From assembly GCA_900771305.1 (NCBI GenBank), contig CAAGNL010000110.1, forward strand, positions 1 to 11,286: 11,286 nt of DNA. Reading direction: 5' to 3'. The notes below the pieces were generated by a model. It searched no databases. It was not told where the DNA came from and saw only the letters and a program-made list of their open reading frames with translations. The translations under genes and the position numbers were made by a program. This document shows positions 6,429 to 11,286 of the stretch, in pieces. The stretch is from Kiritimatiellia bacterium. Its GTDB lineage: Bacteria > Verrucomicrobiota > Kiritimatiellia > RFP12 > UBA1067. Each line of letters begins with the position of its first letter. The first letter of the stretch is position 1.

Positions 6429-7505
6429 ATGAAGACGACGATGACCGCGATGGGATTGGTTGCGCTGATGGCGGTGGCCGGATGCGGGACGGAGAAGATG
6501 GTGAATCCGAAGGTGTCCTCCTGGGAGAATGGCGGCCGCGCCGAGGTGCTCAAGTGGTACCAGGAACACCAGTTCGGCACGACGCCGATCGGGCGTCCCG
6601 CCGACGAGGTAATCGGCGAACGCAGTGTAACCTTCGCGGGAGGGAAGATCAAGATCGACATCACGGTCGCGCTCCCGGAGGGGGCGTCGAAGGACCACCC
6701 TGTGCCGGTGTTCATCTTCGGCGACCACAAGTGCGCCAACAAGCCGCCTTTCGAGAAGATGGTCTACGAGGGCATCCCCACCAATTCCATCACAGCGCGC
6801 GGGTATGCGTACGTGACCTGGAACTTCAACGACGTCTGTCCGAACGCGGCGCGCTACACGAAGGATCTCGACCGGTGGGCGGACGGCGTGATCGCCTGGC
6901 AGGCGACGGGCGATCCAAAGGGACGCGACGTCAAGCGTACGCCCACGAGCTGGGGTACGATTGGCGCGTGGGCGTGGGGATTCAGCCGTGTGATGGACTG
7001 GATCGAGACACGCCCTGAGCTCGATGCGAAGCGCGTCGCCGTGCTCGGCCACTCGCGTGGCGGAAAGACCGCGCTCTGGGCGGCGGCGCAGGACGAGCGC
7101 TTCGCCATGGGCATCTCGAACAACTCCGGCTGCGGCGGGGCGAAGCTCAACAACTTCGACTGCCCCAAGAGCGAGCACATCGGGCAGATTCTCCACAACT
7201 TCCCGAATTGGTTCTGCCTCAACTACGCGCAGTGGATCGACCACGACAAGGAGATTACGCTCGACTCGGACAATCTGCTACGCCTCATCGCGCCGCGTCT
7301 CTGCTACGTGGCAAGCGCGACGCAGGATCCGTGGGCGGGCCCGCCCGCCGAGAAGGAGGCCTGGAACCGTGCGCACGATCTTTGGGAGGCCTACGGACAT
7401 CCCGAGCGCATGGGCTACCACATCCGCGACGGCAAGCACAAGCTTGAACCCTTCGACTGGAACAAGTACATGGACTTCGCCGACAAGTATATGACTGGGA
7501 AGTGA
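6429..7505 (+). CDS. CE15-type glucuronoyl esterase, lipoprotein
   Basis: This protein of 358 residues starts with a short lipoprotein signal ending AVAGC, so Cys19 should be lipidated. The rest matches bacterial carbohydrate esterase family 15: the nucleophile elbow GHSRGGKTALW (207-217) with Ser209, then DERFAMGISNNSGCGGAKL (222-240), FPNWFCLNY (258-266), LIAPRLCYVASATQDPW (286-302), and DGKHKLEPFDW with His337 as the likely catalytic histidine. CE15 enzymes cleave ester bonds between 4-O-methyl-glucuronic acid of xylan and lignin alcohols. Activity on this exact substrate is inferred from the family. The gene starts 32 bases after the GH39-like gene. ATG 6429 is chosen for its spacing from AGGA; a GTG at 6423 would add only two residues. 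Confidence 0.85.
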   Translation: MKTTMTAMGLVALMAVAGCGTEKMVNPKVSSWENGGRAEVLKWYQEHQFGTTPIGRPADEVIGERSVTFAGGKIKIDITVALPEGASKDHPVPVFIFGDHKCANKPPFEKMVYEGIPTNSITARGYAYVTWNFNDVCPNAARYTKDLDRWADGVIAWQATGDPKGRDVKRTPTSWGTIGAWAWGFSRVMDWIETRPELDAKRVAVLGHSRGGKTALWAAAQDERFAMGISNNSGCGGAKLNNFDCPKSEHIGQILHNFPNWFCLNYAQWIDHDKEITLDSDNLLRLIAPRLCYVASATQDPWAGPPAEKEAWNRAHDLWEAYGHPERMGYHIRDGKHKLEPFDWNKYMDFADKYMTGK

Positions 7506-7561
7506 GTTCAAGGTTCAAGGTTCAAAGTTCAAGGTTTCAGGTTCCGGGTTCCAAGTTGAAG
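7506..7561 (+). repeat. Eight phased 7-base repeats filling the intergenic gap
   Basis: Directly after the CE15 stop codon come eight consecutive heptads: GTTCAAG, GTTCAAG, GTTCAAA, GTTCAAG, GTTTCAG, GTTCCGG, GTTCCAA, GTTGAAG. The phase never slips over 56 bases, and the array merges into the AAGGAG ribosome binding site of the next gene (7559-7564). The copies near the CE15 end are most alike and those near the next gene more diverged. CTTGAACC inside the CE15 coding end (7443-7450) is complementary to GGTTCAAG at 7512-7519, so a transcript hairpin is possible. Confidence 0.85.
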
Positions 7562-7569
7562 GAGATTGG

Positions 7570-9165
7570 ATGAAGAAGGGGCTGGTTCTTGTCGGGGCGT
7601 TCGTTGGCGCAGTGTGGGGACTGCAGGCGGAGATCTCGCTGTCACGCGTGTTTTCGGACAATATGGTGCTGCAGCGCGGAAAGCCCGTTCCCGTGTGGGG
7701 GTGGGCGAAGACCGGCGCGACGGTGAGCGTGTCCTTCGCCGGACAGACGAAGACGGTCGTTGCCAGCGCGGATGGCGCCTGGCGCGTGACGCTGGATGCC
7801 CTGGCGATCTGCAAGGACGGTCGGGAGCTCGTCGTGACCGAGACCCTGCCAAAGCAGAAGAAGCCGGCGAGCGCCGTGACCGTCCGCAACGTCCTCGTGG
7901 GCGAGGTGTGGGTGCTTTCGGGGCAGTCGAACATGCAGTGGAAGGTGAACGCCACGGATGACTATCCGAAAGTCCTGAAGCGGGCGAACTATCCGCTTCT
8001 CCGCTATCTGCAGAACAACGAGGGCGCCATCGCCGCGCAGCCGACGCGGCAACTTCCCTCTGCCGCGAGATGGGTCGTGACCACGACGAATGAGGTTGGT
8101 TCGTACAGTGCGTCGGGCTTCTATTTCGGCGAGCGGCTGATGCTCGACCTCGACGTGCCGGTGGGCTTGATCATGACGGCGTGCGGCGGCACGTCGATGG
8201 CGAACTGGACGCCGCGGGACTGGATGGCGAAGGACCCCTCGCAGAAGGCGGTATTGGAACGCTACGAGCGCGAGAGCGCCGAGTGGGTGGCGACGAACGG
8301 CTATGCGGATGCCTGCGCCGCGCATGGCGAGGCGATCCGGAAGTGGGCCGAAGACCTGCACAGCTTCTACCAGAAGAAGGGCAGGTACCCGTGGCCGCGT
8401 CCGGCGCCGCCGCTCTTCACGACGAACTGGAAAGGCAATCGCGCGCCCTGCGTCCACTACAACGCGAAGATCGCGCCGCTTGCGGGGCTCGCCGTCGCCG
8501 GCGTGTTGTGGTACCAGGGCGAGACGGAGAGTTGGGCGTACAACATCCACGACCCCGCGAGCAAATTCGCCGAGATGCTGGGCACGCTCATCAAGGGCTG
8601 GCGCGCGGCGTGGGGCGAGGAGATTCCCTTCGTCGTGGCGCAGCTGCCATCCATGGCCTCGAACGACAAGCGAAATCACGGGTGGCCAGTCGTCCGCTGC
8701 CGCCAGCGCCAGCTGACGCATGAGCTTCCGAACGTCGGCGCGGCGCCAATCCTCGATTCGGGCTGGGAGCACGACGTCCATCCGCACGACAAGACGGTCG
8801 TCGGCGAACGGCTCGCCCGCGTGGCGCGCCGGATGGTGTATGGCGACACGACCGTGGTGCCGCCGCCGGAATTCGCGGGCGCGGAATTCACGGAGCAGGG
8901 CGCAGTGTTGAAGGTGGCGTCCGAGACGAAGCTCGAGGGTCGCGGCACGCCGCGCGGTTTCCAGCTGAAGTTCGGGGACGAGTGGGTCGACGCCGTTCCG
9001 GAACTGCGGGCGGACGGGACGGTGTTCGTCGCTTCGCCGGCGGGTAGGGGACGCCCGGAGGCGGTGCACTATCTGTGGAAGGGCTGGGACAAGCCGGACG
9101 TCTGGCTCTACGACGCGCAGGGCGTGCCGCTTTCGTCCTATTCGTATCCGTTCATGGTCTGGTGA
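7570..9165 (+). CDS. Secreted SASA-family (sialate O-acetylesterase-like) carbohydrate acetylesterase
   Basis: The protein is 531 residues with a signal peptide over about residues 1-20 (ends GLQA). It matches the SASA/DUF303 family of SGNH-type esterases: FSDNMVLQRGKPVPVWGWA (28-46) is the typical N-terminal strand region, VLSGQSNMQW carries catalytic Ser120, VGLIMTACGGTSMANWTPRD (198-217) holds the conserved Gly and Asn blocks, GVLWYQGE (311-318) is a family signature, and DVHPHDK supplies Asp402 and His404 of the triad. Family members remove O-acetyl groups from sialic acids or from plant polysaccharides such as xylan. The neighbours favour a plant-glycan substrate, but this is inference. 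The start at ATG 7570 has AAGGAG five bases upstream. It is preceded by the 7-base repeat array and probably belongs to the same transcript as its neighbours. Confidence 0.88.
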   Translation: MKKGLVLVGAFVGAVWGLQAEISLSRVFSDNMVLQRGKPVPVWGWAKTGATVSVSFAGQTKTVVASADGAWRVTLDALAICKDGRELVVTETLPKQKKPASAVTVRNVLVGEVWVLSGQSNMQWKVNATDDYPKVLKRANYPLLRYLQNNEGAIAAQPTRQLPSAARWVVTTTNEVGSYSASGFYFGERLMLDLDVPVGLIMTACGGTSMANWTPRDWMAKDPSQKAVLERYERESAEWVATNGYADACAAHGEAIRKWAEDLHSFYQKKGRYPWPRPAPPLFTTNWKGNRAPCVHYNAKIAPLAGLAVAGVLWYQGETESWAYNIHDPASKFAEMLGTLIKGWRAAWGEEIPFVVAQLPSMASNDKRNHGWPVVRCRQRQLTHELPNVGAAPILDSGWEHDVHPHDKTVVGERLARVARRMVYGDTTVVPPPEFAGAEFTEQGAVLKVASETKLEGRGTPRGFQLKFGDEWVDAVPELRADGTVFVASPAGRGRPEAVHYLWKGWDKPDVWLYDAQGVPLSSYSYPFMVW

Positions 9166-9234
9166 ATGGATGACGTCTGTCCAATCAGCGCGTTGCGTCC
9201 GTAAAGAGTGTTAAGACCTCACCATTGAAACATT

Positions 9235-9238
9235 GGAG
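9235..9238 (+). promoter_or_regulatory. Shine-Dalgarno site deciding the start at 9248
   Basis: GGAG lies nine bases before ATG 9248. The alternative TTG at 9233 would overlap this site and add five charged residues before the signal peptide. The 82-base gap after the acetylesterase shows no convincing promoter or terminator. Confidence 0.45.
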
Positions 9239-9247
9239 ATTGAAGTA

Positions 9248-11092
9248 ATGAAACATCTGGTTCTAGGATTTTCGATTCTCGCACTTGCATGCGCGGTTCT
9301 CGCGGCGCCGTTTGAGACGACGTGTGACGGATACTGTGTGGGGCCGGTGAAGATCAGTTGCCCCGAGGCGGGAAACTGGTCCTTCACGGCGACGCGCGGA
9401 ACGGCCGCCGACGGCGTCGAGACGATGGAGATTGCGCTGACGGCGTCCCGGCCGTCGCCGCCGCCGAAGTTCTCGGTGAGCTTCGACTTCGATCAGGTGG
9501 ACGCCCATCACAAGTGGACGACGCGGACGGAGAACGTGACGATGCCGCCGAACTGGGGCTGCCGCACGGCCTCCCGCCTCTGCAGCGGCATGCCGCTCGT
9601 CGCGTTTCTCAACGACAACGACCGCAACCGGATCGCGGTCTCCTGCTCCGAGGCGAAACGGACCGTCGGCATCGATGCGGGACTGCGCGAGGAGGACTGC
9701 CATCTCGTCTGGAAACTGGACTTCTTCGGCGAGGCCGAGGCGCCGCTCACGACCTATCGCACGCAGATCCGCTTCGACCGCCGCGATGTCTTCTTCGGCG
9801 ACGCGATCGCCGCGGGTTCGAAATGGATTTCCGAGACGGCCGGACTCAAACCCGCGCCGACGCCCGATGCCGCGTTCGAGCCGCTCTACTCCGCGTGGTA
9901 TTCGTTCCATCAGAACGTCCACGACGCCGAGATCGAAGCCGAGTGCGCCGAAGCCGCGAAACTGGGCATGAAGGTGCTCATCGTCGACGACGGCTGGCAG
10001 ACGGACGACAACAACCGCGGCTATTCCTACTGCGGCGACTGGCAGATCTCGAAGAACCGCTTCCCCGACATGGCGGCCCACGTCGCGAAGGTGCATGCGC
10101 TTGGTATGAAGTACATGATCTGGTACGGCGTGCCGATGATCGGCCTCAAAAGCGCCAACTACGAACGCTTCAAGGGCAAGTACCTCTGGACGCAGAACGA
10201 CCGCTGGAGCGGCTATTCCTGTCTCGATCCGCGCTTCCCCGAGGTGCGTCAGTTCCTCTGCGGCATCTACGAGAAGGCGATGCGGGAGTGGAATCTCGAC
10301 GGACTCAAGCTCGACTTCATTGACGCCATTGGTTTCCGCGGCGCGGATCCAGCGGTGAAGGAAAACTACGCGGGACGCGACATCCGGTCGCTCTCCGAGG
10401 CCGTCGACCAGCTGATGAAGGACGTCTACGCGACGCTCACGAAGGTGAAGCCGGATGCGCTCGTCGAATTCCGCCAGGGCTACATCGGTCCCGGCATCCG
10501 CCAGTACGGCAACATGATGCGGGCGGCGGACTGTCCCGGCGACCTGCTCGCCAACCGCTGCCGCATTGCGAACCTGCGCCTTACCTCCGGCGACACCGCC
10601 GTGCATGCGGACATGCTGGAGTGGAACACAAAGGAGACGCCCGAACAGGCGGCGCGTTTCGTCCTCTCCACGATGTTCGGCGTGATCCAGTACTCGGTGA
10701 TGCTGCGTACGCTGCCCGAAAGCCACAAGAAGATGATCGCGCACTGGCTCGACTTCTCCCAGAAGCACCGTGACGCGCTCTTGAAGGGGGCGTTCCGTCC
10801 GCGCCACTACGAGGCGTTCTATCCCGTCATCGAGGCGGAGAACGCGCAGGAGCGTATCGTCGGCGTCTACAACGATGTCTGTGTGGCGGACTGCGGTGCG
10901 GCCGACCGCGACGTCTACGTGCTCAACGCGACGGGGAAGGGGACGCTCGCCGTGCGCCTCGCGGCGAAGCCCGCGAAGGTCGAGGCGTTCGACACGTTCG
11001 GCAATTCCGTTCCCGCACCCGCCCTCAACGCAGGATTGCAGGATGTCGCGCTTCCCATTTCCGGCTATCTGAAAATCAGCTTCAAACCCTGA
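9248..11092 (+). CDS. Secreted GH36-like alpha-galactosidase (clan GH-D)
   Basis: From ATG 9248 the protein is 614 residues, with a signal peptide over about 1-20 (hydrophobic core, ends VLA or LAA). Residues about 22-190 form an all-beta N-terminal part. The barrel follows with clan D motifs: LIVDDGWQTDDN (244-255), CGDWQISKNRFPDM (262-275), LGMKYMIWYG (285-294), DGLKLDFID with Asp356 as probable nucleophile, and RAADCPGD (425-432) with Asp428 as probable acid/base. The C-terminal residues about 530-614 look like a closing beta domain. Known relatives hydrolyse alpha-galactosides, so removal of galactose side chains from hemicellulose is the likely role. The nucleophile motif KLDF differs from the KWD common in GH36, so a related alpha-glycosidase specificity remains possible. 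It is the last gene of the glycan group; no clear terminator follows. Confidence 0.83.
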   Translation: MKHLVLGFSILALACAVLAAPFETTCDGYCVGPVKISCPEAGNWSFTATRGTAADGVETMEIALTASRPSPPPKFSVSFDFDQVDAHHKWTTRTENVTMPPNWGCRTASRLCSGMPLVAFLNDNDRNRIAVSCSEAKRTVGIDAGLREEDCHLVWKLDFFGEAEAPLTTYRTQIRFDRRDVFFGDAIAAGSKWISETAGLKPAPTPDAAFEPLYSAWYSFHQNVHDAEIEAECAEAAKLGMKVLIVDDGWQTDDNNRGYSYCGDWQISKNRFPDMAAHVAKVHALGMKYMIWYGVPMIGLKSANYERFKGKYLWTQNDRWSGYSCLDPRFPEVRQFLCGIYEKAMREWNLDGLKLDFIDAIGFRGADPAVKENYAGRDIRSLSEAVDQLMKDVYATLTKVKPDALVEFRQGYIGPGIRQYGNMMRAADCPGDLLANRCRIANLRLTSGDTAVHADMLEWNTKETPEQAARFVLSTMFGVIQYSVMLRTLPESHKKMIAHWLDFSQKHRDALLKGAFRPRHYEAFYPVIEAENAQERIVGVYNDVCVADCGAADRDVYVLNATGKGTLAVRLAAKPAKVEAFDTFGNSVPAPALNAGLQDVALPISGYLKISFKP

Positions 11093-11148
11093 ACCTAGAA
11101 AAAGCAGTTGCCGTAACGCGAACTCCCCGCGCCGCGCCGATATCTCTC

Positions 11149-11172
11149 GCGGAGACGCGGAGGCGCGGAGAA
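11149..11172. repeat. Three tandem copies of an 8-base GC-rich unit
   Basis: GCGGAGAC, GCGGAGGC and GCGGAGAA follow one another at 11149-11172. They lie about 57 bases after the GH36-like gene and mark a sharp shift from GC-rich to AT-richer sequence. The reason for the array is unknown; such short arrays are common between genes in some genomes. Confidence 0.6.
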
Positions 11173-11203
11173 TTTGAGAGTTATGCGGGATGTTTCATGA
11201 AAA

Positions 11204-11286
11204 TCAGCCTTCACCCAATTGGTGAAGGACATCCTTTCTGACATCCAATGCATAAATCCCGATTCCATCAGAAAATCCATCAAACC
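11204..11286 (-). CDS. Possible C-terminal end of a leftward gene running in from the right edge
   Basis: Reading leftward from the right edge, one frame gives 26 residues ending in IYALDVRKDVLHQLGEG followed by TGA at 11206-11204. The residue mix looks protein-like. A second minus-strand frame stays open further, to a TAG ending at 11095, but reads through the GC-rich tandem repeat and is rich in Met, so I trust it less. Neither is recognised. Codon third positions are AT-rich, unlike the other genes here. Confidence 0.2.
   Translation of the reverse strand, partial: FDGFSDGIGIYALDVRKDVLHQLGEG
11208..11228. repeat. Small hairpin (8-bp arms, 5-base loop)
   Basis: CCTTCACC (11208-11215) is complementary to GGTGAAGG (11221-11228) around the loop CAATT. 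No T-run follows on the plus strand, so it is not a typical terminator for the GH36-like gene. It overlaps the possible end of a leftward gene and could be chance coding symmetry or a weak protein-binding site. Confidence 0.45.

Noticed and set aside
7506..7561. CRISPR-like array
   Set aside because: Units are 7 bases with no spacers and vary in sequence; it is a simple tandem array.
7642..9069. Long minus-strand open frame opposite the SASA gene
   Set aside because: Antisense shadow with low-complexity basic composition; the plus-strand protein has a full set of catalytic motifs.
9263..10807. Long open frame on the minus strand (about 514 codons)
   Set aside because: It lies wholly opposite the GH36-like gene, is Arg/His/Val-rich with no family motif, and arises from the high third-position GC of the real gene.
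1..11286. tRNA, rRNA, known riboswitch or insertion-sequence transposase
   Set aside because: Looked for on both strands; no cloverleaf, conserved rRNA stretch, recognised aptamer or transposase motif was visible by eye. A covariance-model scan would be needed to exclude small RNAs.

Overview
The window is high-GC bacterial DNA packed with genes for exported carbohydrate- and ester-cleaving enzymes. Seven complete genes all read rightward; one partial gene reads leftward off the left edge. The style (single secreted or lipoprotein hydrolases, a YdjY-like protein, no SusC/SusD pair, short repeats between genes) suggests a PVC-group bacterium, perhaps a gut Kiritimatiellae or Verrucomicrobiota member. 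That assignment is inferred from gene content and not shown by any marker gene.

Layout. Positions 1-529 (minus strand) hold the N-terminal 176 codons of an unrecognised Arg-rich protein. Positions 530-822 hold two near-identical long hairpins (561-603 and 695-739), small palindromes and a short direct repeat between them, and an extended -10 promoter. Positions 823-4781 form a tight three-gene unit: a class I/II aminotransferase, a secreted protein with a YdjY-like domain, and a class 3 lipase-like lipoprotein. After a 184-base gap with its own extended -10 promoter, positions 4966-11092 carry four exported glycan-active enzymes: a GH39-like clan A glycosidase, a CE15-type glucuronoyl esterase lipoprotein, a SASA-family acetylesterase, and a GH36-like alpha-galactosidase. 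Eight phased 7-base repeats exactly fill the gap between the second and third of these. The last ~190 bases hold an 8-base GC-rich tandem repeat, a small hairpin, and AT-richer sequence that may contain the end of a leftward gene.

How the genes fit together. The last four enzymes make sense as a set for decorated plant hemicellulose such as glucuronoxylan: a glycosidase for backbone or side-chain oligosaccharides, one esterase that would release glucuronate-linked lignin esters, one that would remove acetyl groups, and one that would remove galactose. Substrates are inferred from families only. No transporter, regulator or sulfatase is present in the window.

The most notable signal is in how translation starts. 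The first gene of each rightward unit has TGnTATAAT exactly six bases before its ATG, predicting leaderless mRNAs. Most of the downstream genes have Shine-Dalgarno sequences; the one in front of the CE15 gene is weak. The twin hairpins and the repeat-filled gap are the other features that ordinary annotation would miss.
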